A stretch of DNA of 64,000 nucleotides from RGIG5612 sp017511185 (lineage in GTDB: Bacteria; Bacillota; Clostridia; Lachnospirales; Lachnospiraceae), in NCBI GenBank assembly GCA_017511185.1, contig JAFWLF010000107.1, positions 62,001 through 126,000 of the forward strand, given 5' to 3'. A program made the position numbers and the translations under genes. Below, piece after piece: positions 41,531 through 51,071 of the stretch. The stretch's first letter is position 1. Every line of letters starts with the position of its first letter. Under the pieces are notes generated by a model that was given only the letters and a program-made list of their open reading frames with translations, was not told the origin of the DNA and ran no database searches.

Positions 41531-42889
41531 ATGAACAGAAAAATGGATATGGTGCATGGAAGCATCTGGAAAAAATTATTATTGTTTGCACTTCCGTTAG
41601 CTGCCAGCAGTATGCTGCAGCAGCTTTTTAATTCTGCCGACCTTCTGGTTGTCGGGCAGTTTGCGGATTCTAATGCGCTTGCTGCTGTTGGAGCCAATGG
41701 AGCAATCATTCATCTTTTGATCAACTTGTTTGTCGGGTTGACCGGCGGAACGAATGTATTAGTTTCCACATTTATAGGGCAGCAAAATAAAGAAGGAATC
41801 AAAAAAGCAATTCATACTTCAGTATCAGTTGCTGTTATCAGCGGTGTTTTGCTTGCTGTTGTCGGACAGTTTATAGCTAAACCTGTCCTGATGCTGATGA
41901 GTACACCGGCAGAGATCCTTGATCTGACGGCAATCTATTTCCGTATTTACTTTGCCGGAATGCCTTTCTTTATGCTGTACAACTTTGTTTCGGCAATTTA
42001 TCGAAGCAAAGGAGATACAAGAACACCACTGGTCATTCTTGCTATTGCCGGTGTGATCAACGTAGGATTGAACCTGTTCTTCGTCATTGTCTGCCATCTG
42101 AGTGTGGAAGGCGTAGCGATTGCGACCGTTGTAAGTAATGCAATCTCAGCCTTTGTTTTGCTGGGATTGATGACTAAGGATAAAAGTGAACTGGGATTCC
42201 ATTTTAAAGATCTTTGCATCAATGGACCAGTTCTTAAAAGAATGTTTGCGATTGGTATCCCGGGCGGACTGCAGGGAAGTGCATTCAGTATTTCTAATGT
42301 TATCATTCAGACGGCTATGAATTCCCTGGGGCCGGCTGCAATTGCGGCGAATACCGTTGCGCAGACCTATGAAAACTTCTGCTTCTTCTTCTGCGGCGCT
42401 TTTGGACAGGCCTCGCTTTCCTTTGTGGGACAGAATTATGGAGCAGGAAATTTCGCAAGATGCCGCGAGACGACAAGAAAAGCTCTGGTATTGGGAATGG
42501 CGAGTGCTATTCTGCTGGCTTCCATTTTTGCGATTTTCGGACATTTCTTCTGCAGACTATATACACCGGATGAAGAGGTCATTAAACTGGCAATGTACAG
42601 GCTGCGAATCGCAACGTTATTCTGCTTCCTGAACGGAACGGATCAGGTCTTCAGCGGGGCATTGCGTGTTTATGGACATACTGTCCTGCCTGCGGTGATC
42701 TCAATCGTAACGATCTGCGGCACAAGGCTTCTTATGATCTTTACGATCTTCCGTGCTTATCCGTCTTATCCGCTTCTTGTAGCGATGTATCCGATCAGCT
42801 GGGTATTATCCAATGCTGCAATTTTGGTTGCATATTTAATAATTTTAAGTAAAATGAAGAAAAAGATGTATGAGGGAGGAACTGCATGA
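41531..42889 (+). CDS. MATE-family efflux transporter
   Basis: 452 residues with twelve hydrophobic segments. N-terminal GSIWKKLLLFALPLAASSMLQQLFNSADLLVVG is characteristic of MATE proteins, with the second repeat near FAIGIPGGLQGSAFS. These pumps exchange Na+ or H+ for cationic drugs and metabolites. The ATG is followed by four-base overlap at the 3' end with the next gene (ATGA). A related MATE gene follows at 43659. Confidence 0.9.
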   Translation: MNRKMDMVHGSIWKKLLLFALPLAASSMLQQLFNSADLLVVGQFADSNALAAVGANGAIIHLLINLFVGLTGGTNVLVSTFIGQQNKEGIKKAIHTSVSVAVISGVLLAVVGQFIAKPVLMLMSTPAEILDLTAIYFRIYFAGMPFFMLYNFVSAIYRSKGDTRTPLVILAIAGVINVGLNLFFVIVCHLSVEGVAIATVVSNAISAFVLLGLMTKDKSELGFHFKDLCINGPVLKRMFAIGIPGGLQGSAFSISNVIIQTAMNSLGPAAIAANTVAQTYENFCFFFCGAFGQASLSFVGQNYGAGNFARCRETTRKALVLGMASAILLASIFAIFGHFFCRLYTPDEEVIKLAMYRLRIATLFCFLNGTDQVFSGALRVYGHTVLPAVISIVTICGTRLLMIFTIFRAYPSYPLLVAMYPISWVLSNAAILVAYLIILSKMKKKMYEGGTA

Positions 42890-43506
42890 ATAGAATCATT
42901 ACCATAGGTCGTGAATTTGGCTCCGGTGGAAGAGAAATGGGTGTCCGCCTGGCAAATGAACTCGGATTTCAATATTATGACAAAGAGATCATTACCGGAA
43001 TTGTAAATCATACGGATTATACAGAAAGCTACGTTAAGGAAATCATCGAAGGGAACACCCGCAGGATCATCCCGGTTACGATCGGAAGATCTTTGGATGT
43101 TGATGTAGAGTATCAGATCCAGCAGATGCAGGATATTGTAAAAGCTCAGACAGAAGTCATCAAAGAGATGGCAGAAAAGTCTGACTGCGTCATCGTCGGA
43201 AGATGTGCAGATTATATCCTGGAAGAAGACGACGCAAACGGAAAAATACAATTGTTCAAACTTTTTGTGCATGCCAGCATGGAAAGCCGTGTTAAAAGAT
43301 GCATGGAAAGAAGAACAGAAAATGAAATGAATATGACCGAAAAGGATATGGAAAAACAGATCCGCAAGGTCGACAAAGAAAGAGCCAACTATTATACAAA
43401 TTACACACTCCGTAAATGGGGAGCAAAAGAAAACTACGATATCTGCTTTAATACGACCAATATGGAAATCAAGAACATGGTTCCGTATATCGCAAGACTC
43501 TTCTAA
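42886..43506 (+). CDS. Cytidylate-kinase-like P-loop protein
   Basis: 206 residues of the cytidylate-kinase-like family. N-terminal IITIGREFGSGGREMGVRLA is the modified P-loop, then FQYYDKEI and VIVGRCADYIL. A basic lid region (RVKRCMERR) is present. Family members are frequent beside transporters in Lachnospiraceae; the substrate is unknown and it is probably not the housekeeping Cmk. Translationally coupled to the upstream MATE gene. Confidence 0.85.
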   Translation: MNRIITIGREFGSGGREMGVRLANELGFQYYDKEIITGIVNHTDYTESYVKEIIEGNTRRIIPVTIGRSLDVDVEYQIQQMQDIVKAQTEVIKEMAEKSDCVIVGRCADYILEEDDANGKIQLFKLFVHASMESRVKRCMERRTENEMNMTEKDMEKQIRKVDKERANYYTNYTLRKWGAKENYDICFNTTNMEIKNMVPYIARLF

Positions 43507-43534
43507 GTTTATCATCTCATTTATTAAATGAATC

Positions 43535-43569
43535 ATCAGCCTCTTGAAATCTATGTTCAAGAGGCTGAT
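43535..43569 (+). terminator. Strong hairpin after the kinase-like gene
   Basis: ATCAGCCTCTTGAA pairs perfectly with TTCAAGAGGCTGAT over ATCTATG. The tail AATATTATT is only partly T-rich, so termination may be incomplete. Confidence 0.7.
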
Positions 43570-43658
43570 AATATTATTGAAAAGAAAATATAGTTGATTC
43601 GTTATTCCATTGTTTTCGGTGCACCTTGTGTGTCCGTGTTTTTCAAAGAAGGTAAGAA

Positions 43659-45044
43659 ATGAAAAAAGCAAGAAAAATGACGGAAGGAACGCCTTGGAAG
43701 CTGATCCTTCTTTTTGCGTTACCATTAATGGCAGGGCACGCTCTGCAGCAGTTGTATAATACCGTTGATGGTATAGTTGTCGGAAACTTTGTATCATCTG
43801 AAGCATTAGGCGCAGTTGGAACATGTGCATCTCTGGTCATGCTGTTCCTTTGCTTTGCCGTTGGTATGTCAACGGGAAGTGCCGTCGTTATTTCCCAGTT
43901 CTATGGTGCAAATCGATATGAGGATATGCGCCGTGCGGTTTCCACCTGTATGATCATGATGGTGGGCTTGGGCATCGTTTTGACTGTTATTGGAGAGTTT
44001 ACCGCAGATCTCCTTTTGAAATATGTTCTGAATGTTCCTGAAGTATACAGGCAGGATGCATCCGTATATTTCCGTATCTTTCTGATCGGACTTGCATTCC
44101 AGTTCCTGTATAATATCTGCGCAGCCGTTTTGAGGTCCTTTGGCGATTCCAAGGCAACACTGTATTTCCTGATCATTTCATCTATCAGTAATATTGCACT
44201 CGACCTGCTCTTTGTTATTGCATTCCATTGGGATGTTGCAGGTGTTGCAATTGCAACCGTTATCGCCCATATTCTTTCCGCAATCGTAGCGGTCATATAT
44301 ATGTTCAAAAAATACGAGGTCTTGCGGTTTAAGAAAGGGGAGTTCCGTTTTCACAAAGAATCGGCAAAGATTTCTCTGAAGATGGCTATCCCGACCACAT
44401 TGCAGCAGAGTATCATGTCCTTCGGATCACTGGCACTGCAGAGACTTGTCAATACGTTTGATCTTAGTGTTCCTGGATTGCTGCCTGGTTATGTTGCAGG
44501 ACAAAGACTGGAGACATTCCTTATGATCCCTGCCTTCTGTATTAATGCAACCATGGCAACTTATACTGGACAGAATGTCGGAGCAGGCAGATTTGATCGT
44601 ATCAGAAGCGGAAGAACAGCTGCCAGGATCATCTGTATTTCGATCCAGGTGGTGGTTGGCCTGATCGCATTCTTCCTGCGTCATCCTCTGATCCGTTTGT
44701 TTGGCGTAGGCGGAGTGTCAGAATCCTACGGTTTGGAATATTTGGTAACAATGATCCCGTGCGTTCTGATATTTGCCTTGAATATGTCCACGATAGGAAC
44801 ACTGCAAGGCTCCGGCGACGTCATGTTTACCACGTTTGCTTCAATCAGCGGCTTTATCCTGCGTGTTGTTCTGGCTTATGTACTTGGCCTGTTTACGCCG
44901 CTTGGATACCGGATGATCTGGCTGAATCTTCCGATGGGCTGGATCTACAGTACGATCATTTGTGCCATTCGTTTCTATGGAGGAAAATGGAAAACAAAAG
45001 CCATTGTTCATCACGAACCGCAGGAGGCGGTCGAGGATAACTAA
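43659..45044 (+). CDS. MATE-family efflux transporter (second copy)
   Basis: 461 residues, twelve hydrophobic segments, with N-terminal TPWKLILLFALPLMAGHALQQLYNTVDGIVVG and FQFLYNICAAVLRSFGDSK. It is a different MATE subfamily member from the one at 41531 rather than a recent duplicate, since identity is confined to family motifs. Preceded by AAGAAGGTAAGA and followed by a strong terminator. Substrate unknown. Confidence 0.9.
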   Translation: MKKARKMTEGTPWKLILLFALPLMAGHALQQLYNTVDGIVVGNFVSSEALGAVGTCASLVMLFLCFAVGMSTGSAVVISQFYGANRYEDMRRAVSTCMIMMVGLGIVLTVIGEFTADLLLKYVLNVPEVYRQDASVYFRIFLIGLAFQFLYNICAAVLRSFGDSKATLYFLIISSISNIALDLLFVIAFHWDVAGVAIATVIAHILSAIVAVIYMFKKYEVLRFKKGEFRFHKESAKISLKMAIPTTLQQSIMSFGSLALQRLVNTFDLSVPGLLPGYVAGQRLETFLMIPAFCINATMATYTGQNVGAGRFDRIRSGRTAARIICISIQVVVGLIAFFLRHPLIRLFGVGGVSESYGLEYLVTMIPCVLIFALNMSTIGTLQGSGDVMFTTFASISGFILRVVLAYVLGLFTPLGYRMIWLNLPMGWIYSTIICAIRFYGGKWKTKAIVHHEPQEAVEDN

Positions 45045-45098
45045 CCGTTTTTGCATTAATTTCGTTGCAAACACTTAATAAATTCGAAATAGTTTTTT

Positions 45099-45135
45099 AA
45101 TATGCACGTAATTGAATATTACGTGCATATTTTTT
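45099..45135 (+). terminator. Terminator after the second MATE gene
   Basis: AATATGCACGTAAT pairs perfectly with ATTACGTGCATATT over TGAAT, followed by TTTT. It may work in both directions. Confidence 0.88.
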
Positions 45136-45196
45136 ATAATCATGCTGTATTCATCCTCAATCACTTGTAAGCCTCCCAGCGACATGTGATTTTCAG

Positions 45197-46861
45197 ATGA
45201 AGAATACACTCACCAGAAAGAATCACATATCGCAGATCGTTTTCGGAGCGCTTTTCTTTTTAGCGTTTCTTTTCATATGTATCTTTTTCCCGTATTTCAG
45301 CAAAGCAGATGAGACTGGCTATGTGGATGCCAGTGAATTAAATGTACGCACCGGCCCCGGAACATGGGCGCCGGCAGTCGGAACATTGTCTTATACGCCT
45401 GTCACGATCGTTGGAGAAGCACAGGATGCAGACGGAGACCTTTGGTATAAAATCAAGTATGCCGGAGGAGAGTATTATGTATATGCGGATTATGTCACCA
45501 TACAATCCGGCTCATCTGATGCTGCAGATTACGGCAGTTCATCTTCTTTTGAAGAGCAGCTTGCTGCATTCCCGGAAAGTTATCAGAATCTGCTCCGGGA
45601 CATACATGCTAGTTATCCGAATTATATTTTTGAAGCAGATTACATCAATATTAGTTATGACGAGGCAGTCTATCAGGAAAGCATCGGACACAGGAAACTG
45701 GTCAACCTATATTCCGATGGTGTCTCCTGGCGGTCATTAGACAGCGGCTGTTATAACCGGTCTTATGGTACTTGGAATACCTATTCCGGCGACTGGACAG
45801 ATGCCGGTATAGATGTCATAGAGTATTATATGGATCCCCGCAATTTTCTGAACACCAGGAATATGTTTATCTTTGCACAGCAGACCTATTCCGGTGCAGA
45901 GACCAGATCCGGAGTTGAGACGATCGCTGCAGGATCATTCCTTGCAGGTAATTATACAGATTCCACTGGTACGCACAGTTATGTCGATACCATTATGGAG
46001 GCAGCAAAAGAGTCTAATGTCAGTCCATATGTCATTGCCGCGACCATCCGTGCGGAGCAGCCGACGTGGGGGCAGTCTCCACTGATTGATGGAAGTCACG
46101 GCTATTATAATTTCTTTAACTTTGGCGCAAGCGGATCGGACGTGGTTGGAAATGGCATCTATTTTGCGAAAACGCAGGGATGGGATACCGTTTACAAATC
46201 AATCCTTGGCGGAGCCAAAGGATACTACAACGGATATCTGAAATCCGGTCAGGATACATATTTCTACAAAGATTACAACTTACCAAATCTTGATTTTAAT
46301 CACCAATATGCACAGAGCGTCTATGATCAGATCGGAAATGCAGCATTTCTGCGCAATGCGATCGGATCAGATTACAATGCGGTCCTTACCCTTCGGATCC
46401 CAGTCTATACAGAAATGCCGCTTGTGCCTCAGGGGTATCCGGAAGAGAATGGCTCTTTGAATAAGCGTTATGCACAGGATGGTTCTGTTCTGCCGCGTGG
46501 TATACAGACGATTGCTATGGTTCCAAATAACACTATGGTAGCTTCACCGCCTGTAAATGATGTGGCAGATGATCCGAAGAAAGTAACAGAACAGCCAGCA
46601 GCACCGGTTGAAGAACCGACGACTTCACCTGTACAGGAGGAGCCGACTACAACACCTGTTCAGACTGCAACTTATTCTGCGGGGGATGCAAACGGCGATG
46701 GGAAAATCTCAGCCCTGGATTATGTGGCTGTGAAAAACCATATTATGGGAACAAAAACAATAACGGATGATGCAAAGCTAAAAGCAGCAGATGCAAATGG
46801 AGACGGCAAGATCTCTGCTTTGGATTATGTCCGTATCAAAAATATGATTTTAGGGAATTAA
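45197..46861 (+). CDS. Secreted SH3b-glucosaminidase (GH73-like) with C-terminal dockerin
   Basis: 554 residues. A signal/anchor segment (residues 12-38) is followed by an SH3b domain (ELNVRTGPGTWAPAVGTL, about 49), then a GH73-type mannosyl-glycoprotein endo-beta-N-acetylglucosaminidase domain (ETIAAGSFLAG, then APYVIAATIRAEQ-like SPYVIAATIRAEQPTWG with catalytic Glu, about 288, and YNFFNFGAS). A Pro/Thr/Glu linker carries repeated EEPTT units. The protein ends in two dockerin type I calcium repeats, DANGDGKISALDYV, at about 497 and 534. It should trim peptidoglycan and bind a cohesin-like partner. It precedes a membrane-anchored surface protein by one base pair. Confidence 0.88.
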   Translation: MKNTLTRKNHISQIVFGALFFLAFLFICIFFPYFSKADETGYVDASELNVRTGPGTWAPAVGTLSYTPVTIVGEAQDADGDLWYKIKYAGGEYYVYADYVTIQSGSSDAADYGSSSSFEEQLAAFPESYQNLLRDIHASYPNYIFEADYINISYDEAVYQESIGHRKLVNLYSDGVSWRSLDSGCYNRSYGTWNTYSGDWTDAGIDVIEYYMDPRNFLNTRNMFIFAQQTYSGAETRSGVETIAAGSFLAGNYTDSTGTHSYVDTIMEAAKESNVSPYVIAATIRAEQPTWGQSPLIDGSHGYYNFFNFGASGSDVVGNGIYFAKTQGWDTVYKSILGGAKGYYNGYLKSGQDTYFYKDYNLPNLDFNHQYAQSVYDQIGNAAFLRNAIGSDYNAVLTLRIPVYTEMPLVPQGYPEENGSLNKRYAQDGSVLPRGIQTIAMVPNNTMVASPPVNDVADDPKKVTEQPAAPVEEPTTSPVQEEPTTTPVQTATYSAGDANGDGKISALDYVAVKNHIMGTKTITDDAKLKAADANGDGKISALDYVRIKNMILGN

Positions 46862-46862
46862 T

Positions 46863-47954
46863 ATGAAAACACTAAAAAGAATCTTACCTGTTTTTCTGAT
46901 CACTGTTCTTTCCGTCATTATTTGTTTGCCGGGAAAGAGCTATGCTGCAGGAGGGGCTTATGTCTCTGACGATTATTTAGAAATTGCAGTTGGAGAAACG
47001 GCATATATTTCTGTTGGTACAAGTAATGCGGCTGGAGCTTATTCTGTATATGGTGATGGCTGCGTTATGGCAAATGATGGCGGCTTTTTGGATAATGATG
47101 CAGCAACTATTGGCGTTTATGGCGCCAGTGCGGGAGATGGTGTCGTTACTGTCTACTTCAGCACACTAGCTTCGTATGATGAAGAAGAACTGGATGGAAC
47201 CACTTATTATGTTTCAGTTCATGTTTATGCTCCGGACGGAGGTTATACGGGTGATTACGGAAAAAGCGGAGAATTACCGGAGTACAATTATGATGATGTC
47301 ACACAGGTTTCTGATGTGCTGAATCTTTGGCTGTACGATGAACCATATTCCGTTTTGACAGATCTTTCTGGAGTTGAAAAACCAAAAGGATTTACCGAGG
47401 CGGACGGAACGTTTGAAGGCGAAAAGGTTAAGACACTGAATTACGGGTCAGAGATTGTTCTATATGCTCTTTGGAACCACTGGACAGGAGATGTGATCCT
47501 TCGCACGTATGATCCGGCAACACAGACTTTTGGAGAGCCAGCTTCATTTAAGCAGGGCAATAATACCTATTATTTATTAAAGATCCCAAGTGGAACTGAG
47601 ATTCCGGAAGGCTATACAAAAACAGAACTCACATTGAATGGGAATAAAGTTGAAGCGCTTCTCAGTAATAAAGAAGGCTATGAGGATATCTATTATATCT
47701 ATGCTTTGAACGATGGACAAAGTGGGTTCTATTCCTACGATAAAAAAGAAGGAACTCTTCAGAGAACACTGGAATTAAAACCTGCGCAGGAAGAAGAACA
47801 GCCGGAAAAAGCAGAAGTAAAGAAATCTTCAATATTCAGTAAAAAGATCTTTCTGATCGCGCTGGGAGTTGCCGCAGTGATCATAATTATCCTGATCATA
47901 CTGCTTTCTGTAACTCGGAAGAAATATAAAGATTTAACAGAAGACGATTATTAA
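46863..47954 (+). CDS. Surface protein with Ig-like domain and C-terminal anchor
   Basis: 363 residues: signal peptide (ILPVFLITVLSVIICLPGKSYAAG), an N-terminal Ig-like/cohesin-like beta domain (about 30-125: DDYLEIAVGETAYISVGTSNAAGAYSV...), a middle region with two similar segments (PKGFTEADGTFEGEKVKTL and PEGYTKTELTLNGNKVEAL), and a C-terminal membrane helix (IFLIALGVAAVIIIILIILL) with a short basic tail. It is encoded directly after the dockerin-bearing autolysin, so it may be its cell-surface partner (inference). No enzymatic motif is seen. Confidence 0.7.
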   Translation: MKTLKRILPVFLITVLSVIICLPGKSYAAGGAYVSDDYLEIAVGETAYISVGTSNAAGAYSVYGDGCVMANDGGFLDNDAATIGVYGASAGDGVVTVYFSTLASYDEEELDGTTYYVSVHVYAPDGGYTGDYGKSGELPEYNYDDVTQVSDVLNLWLYDEPYSVLTDLSGVEKPKGFTEADGTFEGEKVKTLNYGSEIVLYALWNHWTGDVILRTYDPATQTFGEPASFKQGNNTYYLLKIPSGTEIPEGYTKTELTLNGNKVEALLSNKEGYEDIYYIYALNDGQSGFYSYDKKEGTLQRTLELKPAQEEEQPEKAEVKKSSIFSKKIFLIALGVAAVIIIILIILLSVTRKKYKDLTEDDY

Positions 47955-47996
47955 TACAGAGGATAACGATTCCATTCGACAGTATATCAGGGAACT

Positions 47997-48021
47997 GCCG
48001 CTCGCGTTGGGCGGCTTTTTT
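47997..48021 (+). terminator. Terminator after the surface-protein pair
   Basis: GCCGCTC pairs with GGGCGGC (one G-U) over GCGTT, followed by six T. Confidence 0.85.
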
Positions 48022-48111
48022 CTTGCCCTTTCTTTTGCTGTAATATAAACTAATTATGAGGACAATATTCGTTTCGACAGTTCTGATTGGATACCCCATA
48101 GTTTAAAAAAT

Positions 48112-49134
48112 ATGAATATTTTGATCGATTATCCTTCGGCTGCACAGTATTGGCTTTTTCGGCATGATTCGAAAAATGATACTAAGATACGAACTCAGCA
48201 GATCAGGTATGTATCTTCATTTGACGAAAGTGCTGTCTTCATTTCTGAAAAATATGGGTTTGACATTCCAATCCATACTTCTGTCTTAAATAAAGCTCAT
48301 AGGAACCAGGGACAATTATTTGCCACACATTTTATGGCAGGCTGTCTTCCAAAAAACAGTTTTATTCAGTTAGAAAGGAATATTGCGGTTGCCAGCCCCG
48401 AGTTGTGTTTTTTACGAGCATCTAATATCCTGAGTTTTCCAGCTCTTGTAGTTTTTGCTTGTGACTTATGCGCTTCCTATTCCCGTTCTGCTTCGGACCC
48501 TTTTGGTCAGCATAGTCGTCTGCCAGTTACAAGTGTTGCTAAAATCATGGCTTTTCTGGAAAACGTTAAAAATGTAAAAGGAATTAAAACAGCCAGAACA
48601 GCAATCAAATATGTCTTAGAAAACTCGAATTCGCCTATGGAATCGAAACTGGCAGCTATCAGTCAACTCCCTATCAGCAGAGGAGGTTTCCATCTTTTAA
48701 AACCAGATTTGAATGCGCGTGTCAATCTGAATGAAAGCGGTAAGAGTTTGGTGAAAAGGGATTCTTTGTATTGCGATATGGTTTGGGAAGAACAGAAAGT
48801 AGTGGTGGAATACGATAGCAATCTTTCACATCTGAGCAAAAGACAGCACTTCTATGACAAACAGAGAATCACTGCTTTGAATTTGTCTGGATATACTGTT
48901 ATCTGTATAACAGCAGAGAACCTTCGTAATTTCCGGAGTATTGAAGAAATATTTTATCTTTTGAGATCCAAATTACAGATGAGGTCATATTCCAAAGAGT
49001 TTGAAAAAACTTTTGATATTAGATACAGCGCTGTAAAAGATGTTTTTTTCTCGGGTAATGATCTTTTTCTTCCGGCGAACTGGAAGCTTCCTTTTATGCA
49101 AAAAAATGACGCAAGTGACCAAATCATGAGATGA
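48112..49134 (+). CDS. Hypothetical protein with nuclease-like C-terminal domain
   Basis: 340 residues, AT-richer than its neighbours. The first 215 residues are not recognised. The C terminus has CDMVWEEQKVVVEYDS, then DKQRITALNLSGYTVICITAENL, a pattern like the D-ExK core of PD-(D/E)XK (DUF559/Vsr-type) nucleases. It stands alone between terminators and an inverted repeat. It may be a horizontally acquired gene, perhaps phage or plasmid related, but no partner gene supports a defence role. No ribosome binding site is obvious; the ATG at 48112 is the first in frame. Confidence 0.55.
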   Translation: MNILIDYPSAAQYWLFRHDSKNDTKIRTQQIRYVSSFDESAVFISEKYGFDIPIHTSVLNKAHRNQGQLFATHFMAGCLPKNSFIQLERNIAVASPELCFLRASNILSFPALVVFACDLCASYSRSASDPFGQHSRLPVTSVAKIMAFLENVKNVKGIKTARTAIKYVLENSNSPMESKLAAISQLPISRGGFHLLKPDLNARVNLNESGKSLVKRDSLYCDMVWEEQKVVVEYDSNLSHLSKRQHFYDKQRITALNLSGYTVICITAENLRNFRSIEEIFYLLRSKLQMRSYSKEFEKTFDIRYSAVKDVFFSGNDLFLPANWKLPFMQKNDASDQIMR

Positions 49135-49149
49135 ATAAACAGAAAAAAA

Positions 49150-49215
49150 GCAAGAATTCTCCGCAAGTGACTCATTTAACAGGACTAAGGCTGGTCACTT
49201 ACGCAAATTTCTTGC
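49150..49215 (+). repeat. Inverted repeat downstream of the nuclease-like gene
   Basis: GCAAGAA...AAGTGAC and GTCACTT...TTCTTGC form a broken hairpin. CGCAAGTGAC also occurs at 49109 inside the end of the preceding ORF. In the remaining 230-base gap I see only a TATAAT at 49325-49330. Confidence 0.5.
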
Positions 49216-49367
49216 ATTAAGAGATTCAATAGATGGGTTATTCAGGTCATAAGCGAAGAAAACTTGCAGAGACCAAATGGAACGATGATCAGAGAGGTCT
49301 CTTTATTAATAAAACCATTTTTGTTATAATCTAACTAAAAGAAACGGGGTAAGGAAGAGCAGGATTG

Positions 49368-49619
49368 ATGGATCCGCATATTAGAGCATACAGAGACTAT
49401 GATCAGAACGCTGATCAGCCATATGGAGACTTTCCGAATAGCCGGCCTAACGGTTTTGGAGAGGACATTGGTATGTCCATGCGGATCAGCCGTCTTTATC
49501 AGAGTTTGGAAGAAAAAGGAGATTACGCAACGCTGGATAAAGCAAAAAGAAACGAACACTTTCGTGAGTATCTTCTGACAAACTTTGATGAGCAGGAATA
49601 TGGGCACGATTACTATTGA
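49368..49619 (+). CDS. Hypothetical 83-residue protein
   Basis: Acidic, Asp/Tyr-rich N terminus (DPHIRAYRDYDQNADQPYGD) and a helical C terminus (ISRLYQSLEEKGDYATLDKAK). No known domain. Its last codons overlap the start of the metallopeptidase gene at 49597, so they are probably co-translated. ATG 49368 is chosen over the TTG at 49365. Confidence 0.55.
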   Translation: MDPHIRAYRDYDQNADQPYGDFPNSRPNGFGEDIGMSMRISRLYQSLEEKGDYATLDKAKRNEHFREYLLTNFDEQEYGHDYY

Positions 49620-50121
49620 AGGCATCCCGATCGAGGTGCAAAAAAAGAGAATTAAAAACCTGCATCTGCATGTTAAAGCAGATGGCAGCGTTTATGTCAC
49701 GATCCCGCGGTATGTTTCGCTGAAAGAGGCAGAGAACTTTGCCAGGGCCAACGTCGATTGGATCAGAAAACAGCAGGGGAAGATTCAGCTGCGTCCGAGT
49801 AAAGAAGATTATGAAGCGCAGAAAGAATCTCTGATGCAGAGGATCCGCCCGTTTCTTTGGAAATGGGAAGGAATGACAGATCTTAGATGCAAAAGCTGGC
49901 ATGTGCGTTATATGACAAGCCGCTGGGGAAGCTGCATTCCTGAAAAAGGAAGGATCTGTTTTAATCTGCAATTAGCAGATAAAAGCGACGCCTGTCTGGA
50001 ATACGTGATCCTGCATGAACTGCTGCATTTAAAGTATCGCGGTCATGGAGAAGATTTTAAACAAGAACTGACCAGGTATATGCCGGAATGGAAATATTAT
50101 CAAAAATTGCTGAAACAGTAA
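49597..50121 (+). CDS. YgjP-like M48-type metallopeptidase
   Basis: 174 residues with the zinc motif HELLHLKYRGHGEDF (HExxH plus downstream acidic residue) at about 145, and upstream RYMTSRWGSC typical of YgjP/WLM (DUF45) proteins. No signal peptide. Family members are poorly characterised; a nucleotide or DNA-repair link is suggested for some. Start chosen at ATG 49597, giving overlap with the hypothetical gene. Confidence 0.82.
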   Translation, partial: NMGTITIEGIPIEVQKKRIKNLHLHVKADGSVYVTIPRYVSLKEAENFARANVDWIRKQQGKIQLRPSKEDYEAQKESLMQRIRPFLWKWEGMTDLRCKSWHVRYMTSRWGSCIPEKGRICFNLQLADKSDACLEYVILHELLHLKYRGHGEDFKQELTRYMPEWKYYQKLLKQ

Positions 50122-50132
50122 AAGAGGACAAT

Positions 50133-51071
50133 ATGAAAAAGACGATTGCAAGAATCATAGTAGTTATGCTTTCACTCGCGCTCATTGCAGCCGCTCTTTC
50201 CGCTTGCGGAAAGAAAGAGGAGGAAGTCATCGTAACGACAGAAGATATGGACTTTGGTCCTGATCCGAAAGAAAACGTGACGATGGAAGTGGCGAGGGAT
50301 GATAATCTGAGGAAAATGTTATTTGCTTTTGATCCGTATTCTGATAATGGATCGCCGGGCAGTATGGAATATGACAGCCGGAATGAGATCTCAAACCGTC
50401 GTCTTTTAGACAGCCTGTTTGGACAAAAATGCTGTGCAGACTATTCACTTTACCCAGTTCCGCAGGCAACGGAATCTGAAACGTCCATGTCTGTGCCAGC
50501 GGAAGCTTTCAGCTGGACAGCAACACATATCTTCCATGTTCCGCAGAATGTTGTTGCGGATTATGAACGAACCAGCAGCAACTACAGTGATAACAGTTTT
50601 TCCGGAGCCATCACCCTGGATGAGAATAAGGTGAAGTGGTATTATTCTGATTTCACCATTATCCGCGCTGAATACGATGGCACATACTATTACATTAAAT
50701 ATCGGCGGAACCATGATGATCCGCGTATTACAGGCAATAAATACCAGCAGATCTACTATGCGATCATGGCGAAAGAGACAGTAGATAATCAGGAATACTG
50801 GACCTTGTATACACATAGTGCGGATGCCTTCATTCCGGTCGTGAAAGATCCAAATCTGGAGCCGGATGAGGTCTTGAATGAAGTTGAAATGCTGACGATC
50901 AGCGACAGCAATGTTGTAGTTCGCAGCGGACCATCAAAGGAATATGACAGAGTGACAGTGCTGGCTCCTGGCATCCTGGTATATGCTTTAGGAACAAAAG
51001 GAGATTGGACCTATATCCGTTACTATGATCATTACGGATGGATCTTCTCCGAACTCCTGGAGCCGCGATGA
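50133..51071 (+). CDS. SH3-domain lipoprotein
   Basis: 312 residues from ATG 50133, behind AAAGAGGACA. The N terminus is a lipoprotein signal (IIVVMLSLALIAAALSAC; lipobox LSAC). The middle region is unrecognised. The C terminus is a bacterial SH3 domain (VVVRSGPSKEYDRVTVLAPG, DWTYIRYYDHYGWI). It should sit on the outer face of the membrane and bind cell wall. It overlaps the YdcF gene by four bases. Confidence 0.82.
   Translation: MKKTIARIIVVMLSLALIAAALSACGKKEEEVIVTTEDMDFGPDPKENVTMEVARDDNLRKMLFAFDPYSDNGSPGSMEYDSRNEISNRRLLDSLFGQKCCADYSLYPVPQATESETSMSVPAEAFSWTATHIFHVPQNVVADYERTSSNYSDNSFSGAITLDENKVKWYYSDFTIIRAEYDGTYYYIKYRRNHDDPRITGNKYQQIYYAIMAKETVDNQEYWTLYTHSADAFIPVVKDPNLEPDEVLNEVEMLTISDSNVVVRSGPSKEYDRVTVLAPGILVYALGTKGDWTYIRYYDHYGWIFSELLEPR

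Noticed and set aside
42766..43830. Long minus-strand ORF (354 codons) and other antisense ORFs across the window
   Set aside because: They lie opposite well-supported genes, lack ribosome binding sites and give no recognisable domains; they are shadows of biased codon use.
46499..46505. GGTATAC resembling the GntR operator
   Set aside because: It lies inside the autolysin coding region as a single half-site without a palindrome or promoter.
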